Below are positions 9,624 through 18,005 of a stretch of 64,000 bases of DNA, piece after piece. Source of the DNA: Deinococcus puniceus (GTDB lineage: Bacteria; Deinococcota; Deinococci; Deinococcales; Deinococcaceae); assembly GCF_001644565.1 (NCBI RefSeq), contig NZ_CP011387.1, positions 2,813,501 to 2,877,500 of the forward strand, given 5' to 3'. The notes below the pieces were generated by a model, which worked only from the letters and a program-made list of their open reading frames with translations, did not search any database and was not told the origin of the DNA. Numbering within the stretch: the stretch's first letter is position 1; every line of letters starts with the position of its first letter. Both the position numbers and the translations under genes were made by a program.

Positions 9624-9742
9624 TAGGGGCGATTCTAGCGGGTGCGGGCGCAAAAACAGTAAGCCGCGTGGTCAGGCGTTGGGGGTTGCTTTAGATGTGG
9701 GAGCAGGGAAGGAAGGCGGGGAGGGTCAGGTTGAGATTCTGG

Positions 9743-9871
9743 GGAACCCCCCCAGTCTGCTGCGCAGCCAGCCCTCTTAAGGGGAACGCAACAGCTTGTG
9801 TCCCCACCTCTCCTGCGGAGCTTTGCAAGTCTAAGGGGGGGCGTTGCGTCAGCAACGGGGGGGTTCACCTT
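9743..9871. repeat. Dispersed repeat, CGTTGC/GCAACG hairpin family (reverse copy)
   Basis: Ends read AACCCCCC and GGGGGGTT. Near one end, CGTTGC and GCAACG form a hairpin flanked by C-tracts. The same order of blocks occurs at 25601-25706 and 33424-33533, and partly at 17870-17955 and 26594-26640. It sits between the M20 and EF-hand genes and is non-coding. Confidence 0.65.
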
Positions 9872-9938
9872 CCAACGTACCGCGCCAACGCAAGCAAAAC
9901 CCCCAACCACACGGGCTGGGGGCAAATGTGATTGGACT

Positions 9939-10364
9939 TTATCGGCGCAGCATCTTGCTGCCGATCATGGCGGCGAGGCCCACCAATCCGGCTTTCACCA
10001 TCGGGTTGCCGAGCATGCCGCCCTGACCGAACGCAGCTTCCAGCGGGCTGCGGCCATCTTGCGCTGGGGCCTGCGCGGTGCGGGTAAAGGCGTCGGCGAG
10101 GTCGTTGGGATCGTCGGCCCGCACGCTCTGCACGGGGTTGGCGTTGCTCTGCACAATCGCGTCGCCCATCTGCTGGCGCTGATCAGGGGTCATCTGAGAC
10201 ATGTAGCCGCGCAGCAATTCGTCGCGCTCCTGTGGGGAGGCGTTTTGCAGGTAATCCTGAATGTAGGCGGCGGCTTCCTGCGGGCTGACCACACCGTCGG
10301 CGTTGGTGTCGCGGGGATCAAGGCGGGCCATCTGCTCGTGACGGTCTTTTTGTTGAAAGAACAT
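9939..10364 (-). CDS. Small EF-hand protein with hydrophobic C-terminus
   Basis: 141 aa. Residues 19-30 form a textbook 12-residue EF-hand loop (DTNADGVVSPQE) with Asp, Asn, Asp, Ser and Glu at positions 1, 3, 5, 9 and 12, so calcium binding is likely. The middle is helical and Gln-rich (DYLQNASPQERDELLRGYM). The C-terminus (LVGLAAMIGSKMLRR) is a short amphipathic or membrane-associating helix. The start at 10364 follows AGGAGG at ideal spacing. A single EF-hand suggests dimerisation. Function unknown. Confidence 0.82.
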   Translation of the reverse strand: MFFQQKDRHEQMARLDPRDTNADGVVSPQEAAAYIQDYLQNASPQERDELLRGYMSQMTPDQRQQMGDAIVQSNANPVQSVRADDPNDLADAFTRTAQAPAQDGRSPLEAAFGQGGMLGNPMVKAGLVGLAAMIGSKMLRR

Positions 10365-10636
10365 GGTGAAACCTCCTGAGGAAGTGCGGCGGCGTGGTCG
10401 GCAGGTTGCCGAGCGGCACGGCACCAACAAACTGTGTGCGCTCCTTACGCTACGGAGCCGCCCGGTCAAATGGGTGAGGAGACACTAAGTGTAGGCTTTA
10501 CAGCGCCTGAAGCTCGCGTGGGGTCGGCCAGCCGGAGACGGCGCACCTGCGCCAGTTCACCATCCCCGGCACAAGTGCTCAAAACTCAGTAAGAGGGACA
10601 ATTCGGCGCTCTGCACGGCGCTAGAGTGACAGGCGT

Positions 10637-12058
10637 ATGCGTTCTCTCGTCCTGATCGGTCATGGTTCCCACCTCAACGGCGAGTCGGCGGGCGCGGTCT
10701 ACCGGTACGCCGAACTGATTCGCGAGCGCGGCCTCTTTGATGAAGTGGTGGAAGGGTACTGGAAAGAAGAACCCTCTCTGCGGCAAGTGCTGAAAACTAC
10801 TGCCAGCACGGATGTTACGGTCATTCCCATGTTCATCAGCGAGGGGTATTTTACCGAAACGGTGATCCCGCGTGAGATGGGGTTAGGCCACCAAGGGCCA
10901 GTGCCGCCCGAAGGCGTAGCCCGCGTGCTGGGCGGCAAAACCGTGCGCTATACCCTGCCCTACGGCGTGCATTCCAGCATGGCCGACGTGATTCTGGAGC
11001 GGGCGCGGGAAGCCCTGCCCGATCTGGGCGATGAAGGCACGCCGCCCACCGCCTTGGTGGTGCTGGGCCACGGCACGACGCGCAACGAAAACAGCAACCG
11101 CGTGGTGTACGAAAACGCCGAGCGGCTGCGGCACACGGGCCTGTTTTCGGAAGTGGAAGCCCTGTTTTTGGATGAAGACCCCAAGGTGGGCCTCTGGCCG
11201 GAGCGGGTGCGTGCGCCGCGTGTGGTGGTGGTGCCCTTCTTTGCCTCCGAGGGCTGGCACACGCTGGAAACCATCCCCGAAGATATGGGCCTGACGGGGG
11301 CCGTGACCGTCTTTCCCCAGAACCCACACGGCACGCAGACCGTGTATTACGCCCGCCCAGTGGGCACGCACGCCCGCATTGCCGAAGTGATTTTGCAACT
11401 GGCCGAGGAAGCACGCGGCACGGGCGGACGCGGCGGCGACGAAGACCGGCTGCATGCCCAAGCGTGGGCCGCCTTTATGACGATGGCGCGGCGCGGGATG
11501 CGTGTGGGCGAAGTGATGATCACGCCGCAACTGGGCATGTTCGAGGTACGCCACGCCCTTGATGAGGGCATTCCCGGCGGCGACCTGACCACCACCGTGA
11601 CGCCCGAAGGCCTGCGCGACCACACCCGGCGCGACGAGGGCGGCCACCACCGCCCGGTGCATACCCTCCGCAATCTGCCGCGTGGCTGGCGTGCTGTGCT
11701 GAGCGAAACCGATTTGCCCCGCGCCATGCACGCGCTGTATCCGGCGATTGTGGAAGAAGGCTACGCGCACCAGCAACACGCGCTACGGGCCACGCCCTGG
11801 GCCACTACCGCCCGCCGCCAAACCGGGATTTATGCCAAGGTGCAAAAAGCCACGCCGGAACAGGTGGAGCATGTGGCCGAGGACGTGTGCAGCGGGTGCC
11901 TCCGCACGCGCCTGTGGGCCTCAGAGCAGTTGCCGCGCACCTTCTTCGACGGTGTACCGGGGGCCATTCCGTGCGCCGAAGCCTGCACCTACCTGGTGGC
12001 CGAAGTGCGCGAAGAAGTGAGTGGCAAGCGGGGGAGCGGGTCAGGGCATAGTCACTGA
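10637..12058 (+). CDS. CbiX-like sirohydrochlorin chelatase with C-terminal 4Fe-4S domain (DR2241 type)
   Basis: 473 aa. Two tandem CbiX half-domains each start with a conserved strand and His: [14 protein letters not shown] (residues 4-17) and [13 protein letters not shown] (about 141-153). Each also has a VIP/VVP-F-SEGY/W-T segment. After residue 265 comes an extra domain ending in four cysteines, Cys418, Cys421, Cys446 and Cys450 (CSGC and CAEAC), fitting a 4Fe-4S cluster. The architecture matches DR2241 of D. radiodurans. CbiX enzymes insert Co or Fe into sirohydrochlorin; the role of the cluster is not settled. A TAGAGT box at 10622-10627 precedes ATG 10637. Confidence 0.88.
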   Translation: MRSLVLIGHGSHLNGESAGAVYRYAELIRERGLFDEVVEGYWKEEPSLRQVLKTTASTDVTVIPMFISEGYFTETVIPREMGLGHQGPVPPEGVARVLGGKTVRYTLPYGVHSSMADVILERAREALPDLGDEGTPPTALVVLGHGTTRNENSNRVVYENAERLRHTGLFSEVEALFLDEDPKVGLWPERVRAPRVVVVPFFASEGWHTLETIPEDMGLTGAVTVFPQNPHGTQTVYYARPVGTHARIAEVILQLAEEARGTGGRGGDEDRLHAQAWAAFMTMARRGMRVGEVMITPQLGMFEVRHALDEGIPGGDLTTTVTPEGLRDHTRRDEGGHHRPVHTLRNLPRGWRAVLSETDLPRAMHALYPAIVEEGYAHQQHALRATPWATTARRQTGIYAKVQKATPEQVEHVAEDVCSGCLRTRLWASEQLPRTFFDGVPGAIPCAEACTYLVAEVREEVSGKRGSGSGHSH

Positions 12059-12089
12059 GCAGGAATAGACCGAAACTGTGGTCAGAACT

Positions 12090-12128
12090 GGAGAGGAGAG
12101 GCGCTGAGGAATTGGGCCCCTCCTCTCC
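12090..12128 (+). terminator. Terminator after the CbiX-like gene
   Basis: GGAGAGGAGAGG (12090-12101) pairs with CCCCTCCTCTCC (12117-12128) with one mismatch, followed by GGTTTTA. It lies between convergent genes. Confidence 0.65.
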
Positions 12129-12133
12129 CGGTT

Positions 12134-12631
12134 TTAGCCCAACTCGTGGTACTGGCCCCGGAAATACACCAGCGGATCGTCGTCGGTGTAGCGGGCGTAT
12201 TCCACGAAACCGAGGTACAACGTATGGTCGCCCGCCACGATCACTTCATGCTTGCGGCACACCAACTGGGCAATACAGCCGCCGATCAGGGGCAGGCCTT
12301 CATGCTCGAACCACGGCACACTTTCTTCGGGGCCGGGGCGTCCGGCAAAATGGTCGGAAAGGTGGCGCTGGGTGCTGCTCAGCAGATTCACGCCGAAGCG
12401 GGTGGTTCCTACGCGGCCCAAGACTTCGTGCATGTGGGCGCGGTGATCCACGCTGACCAAGATCAGCGGCGGCGTGAGGCTGACCGACACGAAGGCGCTG
12501 GCTGTCATGCCCCGGCGCTGCTGGCCGTCTAGCGTGGTAACGACGGTGACGCCGCTGGCAAATCGCCCCAGCGTCTGGCGGAATTCAAACGGCGTCAGGC
12601 CACCTTCGGCCTCTGCATTCGGAAGGGTCAT
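12134..12631 (-). CDS. Flavin reductase (HpaC-like, FMN-binding split barrel)
   Basis: 165 aa. Family signatures are FRQTLGRFASGVTVVTT (17-33), GMTASAFVSVSLTPPLILVSVD, FGVNLLS and a terminal DHTLYLGFVEYA...PLVYFRGQY. These enzymes supply reduced FMN/FAD to partner monooxygenases, or act as independent NADH:flavin oxidoreductases. No monooxygenase is adjacent. ATG 12631 has TACACT at 12638-12643, 6 nt upstream, again a leaderless-type promoter. Confidence 0.87.
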   Translation of the reverse strand: MTLPNAEAEGGLTPFEFRQTLGRFASGVTVVTTLDGQQRRGMTASAFVSVSLTPPLILVSVDHRAHMHEVLGRVGTTRFGVNLLSSTQRHLSDHFAGRPGPEESVPWFEHEGLPLIGGCIAQLVCRKHEVIVAGDHTLYLGFVEYARYTDDDPLVYFRGQYHELG

Positions 12632-12676
12632 GGGGGGAGTGTAACGCGGCAGGCAGGTGAGTTTAAGAGGGGAAGC

Positions 12677-14353
12677 TCAGGGCTGAGCGGGTGTAACCAC
12701 GGGTGCAATCTTTGCAGGTGGCAGCGCCGGAACAGGTTGGAGATCGCGCACCAGCAGGTTGGGCAGGCGCACCACGCCGCGTGCAGGGATGGTATCCACC
12801 CAGCGCTGCCCACTCACGCGGATTTCGGTGCTGCCTGCCTTAAGGCCCGCAAAGCCGTAATACCCGTTGCCGTCGGTGAGAGAGCGGGCCACCACTTCGC
12901 CGCCTTGCAGGGCTTCTACCACGCGGTTGCCCAGCACCGGAACGCCCGTGACCCGGCCCAGCAACCCGCGTGTAGTGGGTGGGCTGGCGGCCCAGCGAGT
13001 GGGCACGTTCAGCGCGGCTCCGGGGGTGGTCAGTAGGGCGCGGATGACCTCTAGACCTTGCGCGGTGGTCGATTTTCCGCCGTACACGTCCACGGTGGGG
13101 GTGCGGTAGGAGTAGCCCACCCAGCCCAGCCCGGAATTCACGGCGCGGGCGGCCTGTGCCGCGATGACCGCTGGAGAATTCAGGTAGAGCGCCGTGCCCA
13201 CCGCCAGTTCGGCCTGACCGCCATCAGCGCGGGGGCGCATGGACGCGGCAAAAGCGTTCCAGCCGTCAAACCACGAGGCTTGGTCGGCCACGCCGTCGCG
13301 CTTGTAGTTCATCAGCACGTTCAGGTCGATCAGGCCGTCGCGCATCCACGTGGGCCAGTCTTGCAGCACGTCGTTGTAGGTGCGGGTGCGCCGGAACGAC
13401 ACCAGATCGCCCGCACGCGGCGGTTGCAGGTAGGTGATGGTGGCTGCACTGACCCATAGGTTGGAGCGCACGGCCTTCACTTCCAGCGCGGTGCGGCGCA
13501 CGAGGGCCGTGACCTGATCGCGCTTCCAGTCCAGCCACGCGGGATCGGCAGAGGCAGGAATGCCCGTGGCCCCGGTTTCGGCGTTGAAGCGGGCGATGAC
13601 TTTGGGATCGTAGCCCCAGACGCCGCCGTCGGGGTAACGGATTCGGTCTAGCTGAATGCCGTCTACGGCGTAGTTTTTGACCAGACTGACCACGCCCGCC
13701 ACCATGTAGTCGGCGGCGGCGGGAATGCCCGCGTCCAGCCACGCATCGCTGCCTTCCAAGTAGGTGCCGTCGGGGCGGCGGGAATACCACGACTGCGCCC
13801 CCATGTTCGGCCCGTGCGTGCGCGAAATATGCGCCGGATTGCTGTTGGGCACGGCAGCGTTGGCAACTCCGGTGACGCTGGCCCACGCGATCACGCGCAT
13901 ACCACGCGGCTTGGCCAGCCGGATCACGGCTTCCAGCGGGTCGAAGCCCGGTTGCAAGTCGGCGTCGGTGATGACGGGCAGGCTGGAGCGGCGGCACAGG
14001 CAATCGGCGCGGCGAATGGCCTGCACGAACAGGGTGTTGATGCCCATTTTGGCGGCGGCGTCCACCATGCGCCGCACCTGCGCCGAGGTTTTCAGGCCGG
14101 GCCCGAAGGCATCTATCCACAGCCCGCGCACGCCGACGCCTGCAGTTGGCGTGGGTTCGGCAGTCACCGGAACAGGCTGTTTGGGCGCGTCTGTAGGGAC
14201 AGTGAGGGGGCCAGCCGGGGAGACAGCGGGCAGAGCAGGCACGGGCGCTGGAGTTGCCGGGGGAACGGTCAGCGCCCCCTCGGCACTGGGCAGCACCAAC
14301 GCCAGAGAGAGGACAAGGGCGGCGGCGCGGCGCGGGAGTTGGAAGGGGGGCAT
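12677..14353 (-). CDS. Secreted GHL10/YngK-type glycoside-hydrolase-like protein
   Basis: 558 aa from ATG 14353. A signal peptide (about 1-25, AAALVLSLALVLPSAEGA) is followed by a Pro/Ala/Thr-rich linker to about residue 78. The (beta/alpha)8 domain starts at VRGLWIDAFGPGLKT and carries FVQAIRRADC, RGMRVIAWASV, YAVDGIQLDRIRYPD and LIDLNVLMNYKRD. That pattern is typical of DUF187/GHL10 proteins. A carboxypeptidase-regulatory-like beta domain (GYYGFAGLKAGSTEIRV) and a Pro-rich tail end it. It probably acts on envelope or extracellular polysaccharide. Longer starts are possible. Confidence 0.8.
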   Translation of the reverse strand: MPPFQLPRRAAALVLSLALVLPSAEGALTVPPATPAPVPALPAVSPAGPLTVPTDAPKQPVPVTAEPTPTAGVGVRGLWIDAFGPGLKTSAQVRRMVDAAAKMGINTLFVQAIRRADCLCRRSSLPVITDADLQPGFDPLEAVIRLAKPRGMRVIAWASVTGVANAAVPNSNPAHISRTHGPNMGAQSWYSRRPDGTYLEGSDAWLDAGIPAAADYMVAGVVSLVKNYAVDGIQLDRIRYPDGGVWGYDPKVIARFNAETGATGIPASADPAWLDWKRDQVTALVRRTALEVKAVRSNLWVSAATITYLQPPRAGDLVSFRRTRTYNDVLQDWPTWMRDGLIDLNVLMNYKRDGVADQASWFDGWNAFAASMRPRADGGQAELAVGTALYLNSPAVIAAQAARAVNSGLGWVGYSYRTPTVDVYGGKSTTAQGLEVIRALLTTPGAALNVPTRWAASPPTTRGLLGRVTGVPVLGNRVVEALQGGEVVARSLTDGNGYYGFAGLKAGSTEIRVSGQRWVDTIPARGVVRLPNLLVRDLQPVPALPPAKIAPVVTPAQP

Positions 14354-14506
14354 AGGTTCGGCGCTCAGGCTAGCGCACCGCTGCTGGGCAAGCATGAAGA
14401 GCCGGGGGTGTGCGCTCGGGGGGCGGCAGGACTGGACAGATTCCTGCACACGCCTTCTGAAGTTCCGTGATAGCTTACCGACAAGTCAATTACAGGAGGT
14501 AGTTCC

Positions 14507-14962
14507 ATGAAACGAATCGCATTGATGGCCGCCGTCAGCACCCTCGCCCTTTCCGCCTGCAACCAGCCCAACGTGGTGGGCACCAGCGTCAGCAAAAACT
14601 TTGCAGGTCAGCTGAACACCACGGCTGCGAGTGGCTACACTGCCGCCGCCGGAACGGCCGTGTACGTAGACGTGACGGGCGGAGACCGCCGCACTGTGCT
14701 GACGGCCACCGGCCTGAAAGCCAAAACCGACTACATCGCCCACTTTCACTCCAAGGGCACGGCCACCGGCAGCACCAACGACTGCACGTCGGGCGGCCCT
14801 GTGGTGGGCGGACTCATCGGCGGCGCTTCCTTTACCAGCGACGCCGACGGCAAGCTGACCATCAAGGGTTTTCAGGCCACCGCAGACCTGAAAGACGCCG
14901 CCTACATCAACATTCACGAGAGCGCCACGCCCAGCGTGATTCCTCTGTGCGCCGACATCTGA
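14507..14962 (+). CDS. Lipoprotein with CHRD/SOD-like beta domain
   Basis: 151 aa. The N-terminus has a lipobox (TLALSAC, Cys18), so it should be an acylated lipoprotein. The mature part contains AHFHSKGTATGS, a Cys-Thr-Ser-Gly-Gly-Pro segment and INIHESATPS. The pattern recalls CHRD or Cu/Zn-SOD-like barrels (His-x-His, a Cys pair) without a full metal set. The ATG follows AGGAGG at ideal spacing. A dispersed inverted-repeat element begins at its stop codon. The fold assignment is tentative; the lipoprotein call is firm. Confidence 0.75.
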   Translation: MKRIALMAAVSTLALSACNQPNVVGTSVSKNFAGQLNTTAASGYTAAAGTAVYVDVTGGDRRTVLTATGLKAKTDYIAHFHSKGTATGSTNDCTSGGPVVGGLIGGASFTSDADGKLTIKGFQATADLKDAAYINIHESATPSVIPLCADI

Positions 14963-15114
14963 TACGGATTCCGACTGAATCCTTCTCTTTTGAGATTCAA
15001 TCCGAGCGGACTGGCACAGCACGAAGTGAGCGAGTAGAAAAAAGTACGGGCTACGCGATATGGAGCCGCAAGCGGTGAAGTTCCGATTGTGGAGGAATCA
15101 AGCGGAGTCCGTAT
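14962..15114. repeat. Dispersed element with ATACGGATTCCG inverted ends (copy 1)
   Basis: The left end ATACGGATTCCGACTGA and the inverted right end ATACGGACTCCGCTTGA (read on the minus strand) match at about 12 of 17 positions. The interior carries no ORF. A related element lies at 59130-59262, whose right end matches this left end at 15 of 17. The element starts within the lipoprotein stop codon. Confidence 0.5.
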
Positions 15115-15184
15115 GAACCCGGCGAAGTAATGCACGAGCGGGAAGCAAGGCACACAGCCAAGCTTCCCGCTCCTCTTGCTGCGA

Positions 15185-17602
15185 TCAGACCTCGCCCACT
15201 TCCTCATCGTCGCCGTCGGTTTCCGCCACCACAGGCGCGGGGTTGCGGTTTTTACCTATTTCGCGCACGCGGCCCGAAAATCTGCCTTTTATTTCCTCGT
15301 ACATGGGGTGGGCACGGATGTCGGCAGGACGGCCAGACGCAGCCTTGAGGGGCGTGGCCTTCGGTTCTGGCGGCGTCAGCTTGAGCGCAGGGTCGGGGCG
15401 CGTCGTCGGGGCCGGGCGTTCGGGCATGAAGGAGGCGTAGGGCGCGTCGTCCAATGAGGGCGGAGCGGCGTTGGCCTGCGCCCTCGCAGCCTGAGCCGGA
15501 CTGTCCTGAAACTCGCCGCCCACATCGCCCCAGTCGGGTTCCTCGGTAATAGCCTCCACGATATACAGCTCGCGGCTGGCCCCCACAGGCGTGATTCTGT
15601 CGCCGCCTCCTGCATCGCTGGGCGCGGGCGGCGCATCGGCGGCGTGTTCGGCCTCCCAAGGCGCGGGAGAGGCGGTGGGCAGCGGCGCGGCGGCCACATC
15701 GTCGGGGCTGGAACGCTGCGGAGGACGCTGGGCCTGGGCGCGGGCTGGCGCGGGGGCAGCAGCGGGCGGTTCCATCGTGGCAACTGGGGCAGCACGGGGC
15801 GCGGAAGCCGGGGCCGGAGCTGAATTGACCGGGTCTATCGGCGCAAACTCTGGCCCCCGGTTGCTGCTGGCTGGGTTGCTAGGGGTTGGGTTGCTGGCCG
15901 GGCGCTGGCTGCGCGTGGGCTGGAAGGCGGGCACTTCGGAAGCGGGCGGAATGGCGGGCGTTGGAGTGGAGGCAGGAGCTTTGGCGCGGGCTGGAGCCGG
16001 AGTCGAAACAGCCTGAGCCACTGCGCCAGTGCCCATTGCCCCAGTATTTATTCCACCAGCGCCCATCTTCTGCCGCTTCGTGCCTTCCGGCGTCACCAAT
16101 TCAAACGCCACCGGGCCGAAGACCCGCAGCACCAGCGCGGCCAACTCATCGTATTTGCTCACCACTTGCTTGGCATGAAAAGCGTTCTTATCGTCGTAAG
16201 TCAGGCTGACAAATCCAGCTTCGGCATGCGTGCGGGCAGGCTTCAGAAAGGCCCGGAGTTGCATGCTGGCCTGCCGGGTCACCTCGGCCCAACTGCCCTG
16301 CAAGGCGGCTGGCGCGGGGGCCTCCAGATCGCCCGATTCCAAGTCATTGAGCGCCGCATTGACGGCTTCGCGCACAGGCGTCGGCCCCGGATTACGGCGC
16401 GCCCCCGGATCGAAGTCGGCCACCGCAGGGCCGGAAGCCGCCGCCCGCGCTCCGCCCGCTTTCAGGCCCGCCAATTCCTTTTCCAGACGGTTCAGGCGTT
16501 GGGTCACGTCGGTGGGAACGGCGGCAGAGGTTTGGGTGCGCCCCGCGTTGGCCCCAGCATTGCTGCCCCCAGCGTCGGCGGCCAACAGCGCGTGTGTGAG
16601 GGCGAGTTCTAGGCTCAGACCATCGGCGGAGCGGGCGAAGCGGGAATCTTGTTCATCGAGCGCGGCTTGCAGCTTCAGCAGCCGGGGCACGTCTGCGCCG
16701 TCCATCTTCTCGCCGCCCAAGCCCAGTTCGGCGTGCAGGGCCAGCCCGAAGGCGGCCACCAAGCCCTCGACTACCGTGCGGGCCGCGAATCCGTCGCGGT
16801 AAAGCTGGCCTGCGCCCTGAATCGCGCCGCCTGCATCGCCCAACATCAGGGCCGAGGCGATGCCGCGCACGCGCTCGCTGGGGGGCAAGCCCAATGCATC
16901 TTCTACCGCCGCCCGCGTGACCGCCGTGCCCGCCGCCAGCATCCGTTCCAGCAAGCTTTCGCCGTCGCGCATGGCTCCATCGGCCAAGCGCCCGATCAGG
17001 TGCAGGGCGTCCGCGTCGGCGTTCATGCCTTCCTTCTGGGCCAAACCTGCCAATTTCCCGGCAATTTCTTCAGGCGTCAGGCGGCGAAAACGGTAGTGCT
17101 GGCAGCGGCTCAGAATGGTGGGAATAATCTTTTCCGGCTCGGTGGTGGCCAGAATAAAAATAACGTGGCTGGGCGGCTCTTCCAGCGTTTTGAGCAGCGC
17201 GTTGAAGGCGTTGCGCGTCATCATGTGCGCTTCGTCGAGAATGTAGATTTTTTTGCCGCCACGCATGGCCGCGAGGCCCACCTTCTCGCGCAAATCGCGC
17301 ACGTCGTCTACCGAATTGTTGGAGGCCGCGTCGATTTCCAGCACGTCGGGATGGTTGCCGCTTCTGACGCTCAGGCACGATTCGCACTCGCCGCACGGCT
17401 TAGGCAGTGGCCCGGTGCAGTTGGCGGTCATGGCGATCAGGCGGGCGGTGGTGGTTTTGCCCACGCCGCGCGGCCCCGAAAACAAGTAAGCGTGCCCCAC
17501 CCGGCCCTGTTCCAGCGCAGCTTTCAGCACATCCTTGACATGTTCTTGCCCCACCACTTCATCCCAACGAATAGGCCGCGCCCGCTGATAAATGGCGCTC
17601 AT
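15185..17602 (-). CDS. dnaX: DNA polymerase III subunit gamma/tau
   Basis: 805 aa. The AAA+ clamp-loader core has Walker A GPRGVGKTTTARL, a zinc module of four Cys (CTGPLPKPCGECESC), Walker B with DEAHM, and sensor 1 (LATTEPEKIIPTILSRCQ). Domain III extends to about residue 360. The rest is a long Pro/Ala-rich tau-type tail, with a more ordered stretch near 470-530 (DKNAFHAKQVVSKYDELAALVL) that would contact polymerase. ATG 17602 overlaps the stop of an upstream 68-codon ORF as ATGA. No homopolymeric A-run of the kind used for frameshifting in Thermus dnaX was noticed. Confidence 0.95.
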   Translation of the reverse strand: MSAIYQRARPIRWDEVVGQEHVKDVLKAALEQGRVGHAYLFSGPRGVGKTTTARLIAMTANCTGPLPKPCGECESCLSVRSGNHPDVLEIDAASNNSVDDVRDLREKVGLAAMRGGKKIYILDEAHMMTRNAFNALLKTLEEPPSHVIFILATTEPEKIIPTILSRCQHYRFRRLTPEEIAGKLAGLAQKEGMNADADALHLIGRLADGAMRDGESLLERMLAAGTAVTRAAVEDALGLPPSERVRGIASALMLGDAGGAIQGAGQLYRDGFAARTVVEGLVAAFGLALHAELGLGGEKMDGADVPRLLKLQAALDEQDSRFARSADGLSLELALTHALLAADAGGSNAGANAGRTQTSAAVPTDVTQRLNRLEKELAGLKAGGARAAASGPAVADFDPGARRNPGPTPVREAVNAALNDLESGDLEAPAPAALQGSWAEVTRQASMQLRAFLKPARTHAEAGFVSLTYDDKNAFHAKQVVSKYDELAALVLRVFGPVAFELVTPEGTKRQKMGAGGINTGAMGTGAVAQAVSTPAPARAKAPASTPTPAIPPASEVPAFQPTRSQRPASNPTPSNPASSNRGPEFAPIDPVNSAPAPASAPRAAPVATMEPPAAAPAPARAQAQRPPQRSSPDDVAAAPLPTASPAPWEAEHAADAPPAPSDAGGGDRITPVGASRELYIVEAITEEPDWGDVGGEFQDSPAQAARAQANAAPPSLDDAPYASFMPERPAPTTRPDPALKLTPPEPKATPLKAASGRPADIRAHPMYEEIKGRFSGRVREIGKNRNPAPVVAETDGDDEEVGEV

Positions 17603-17805
17603 CGGGGGGCCTCATCCGGGTTGAATCCCGTCTGTCTGGAATTCAGTCCGGTCAGTTGGACGGAGGCCGTATCAGCGGGGGCATCTGGAGTGTGGAGTGT
17701 GGGGTGTGGGGCAAGGCTCAGGGCCGAGATTGGCCCCAGCAGGCGGCGTTTTTCTTCTGACCACAGACCACGTTGCACTGACCCTTGCCCCCACAATTCA
17801 TTCAC
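17599..17805 (-). CDS. 68-codon ORF coupled to dnaX, probably leaderless
   Basis: GTG 17805 lies 6 nt after TAGACT (17817-17812 on the minus strand), the spacing of leaderless genes in this window. The ORF runs 68 codons and its TGA overlaps the dnaX ATG as ATGA. The product is basic and Pro/Ser/Thr-rich, with no domain I recognise (WSEEKRRLLGPISALS is the most structured part). It could be a real small protein or a translational entry site for dnaX. A GTG two codons upstream lies too close to the -10 box. Confidence 0.45.
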   Translation of the reverse strand: MNELWGQGSVQRGLWSEEKRRLLGPISALSLAPHPTLHTPDAPADTASVQLTGLNSRQTGFNPDEAPR

Positions 17806-17869
17806 CTGCACAGTCTAAAGCGGGGCGGCGGCGGGCGGGGTGAGGTAGGCGGGATTGGGCGGAGAGGCG

Positions 17870-17955
17870 GAAGGTGAACCCCCCGTTGCTGGCGCAACGC
17901 CCCCCCCTTAGACTTGAAAAGCTCTGCAGGAGAGGGGAGGACAACAGCTTTTACC
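17870..17955. repeat. Dispersed repeat, CGTTGC/GCAACG hairpin family (partial copy)
   Basis: It contains the AACCCCCC end, the CGTTGC-GCAACG hairpin and the CAACAGCTTTT block, but lacks the GGGGGGTT end. It reads open in the mutY frame and so creates a false 44-codon N-terminal extension of mutY. Confidence 0.6.
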
Positions 17956-18005
17956 CTCCGCCTTCCATCACGGAAACCCCCGGCCTGCCCCTCTACACTC
18001 AACCC

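Noticed and set aside
10883..11779. Long open frame antisense to the CbiX-like gene
   Set aside because: High-GC codon bias opens the complementary frames; the translation is His/Gly/Gln-rich with no domain, while the sense protein has clear motifs.
15185..17602. Programmed frameshift site in dnaX as in Thermus
   Set aside because: No long A or U homopolymer was seen in the coding strand; the full tau-length frame is open.
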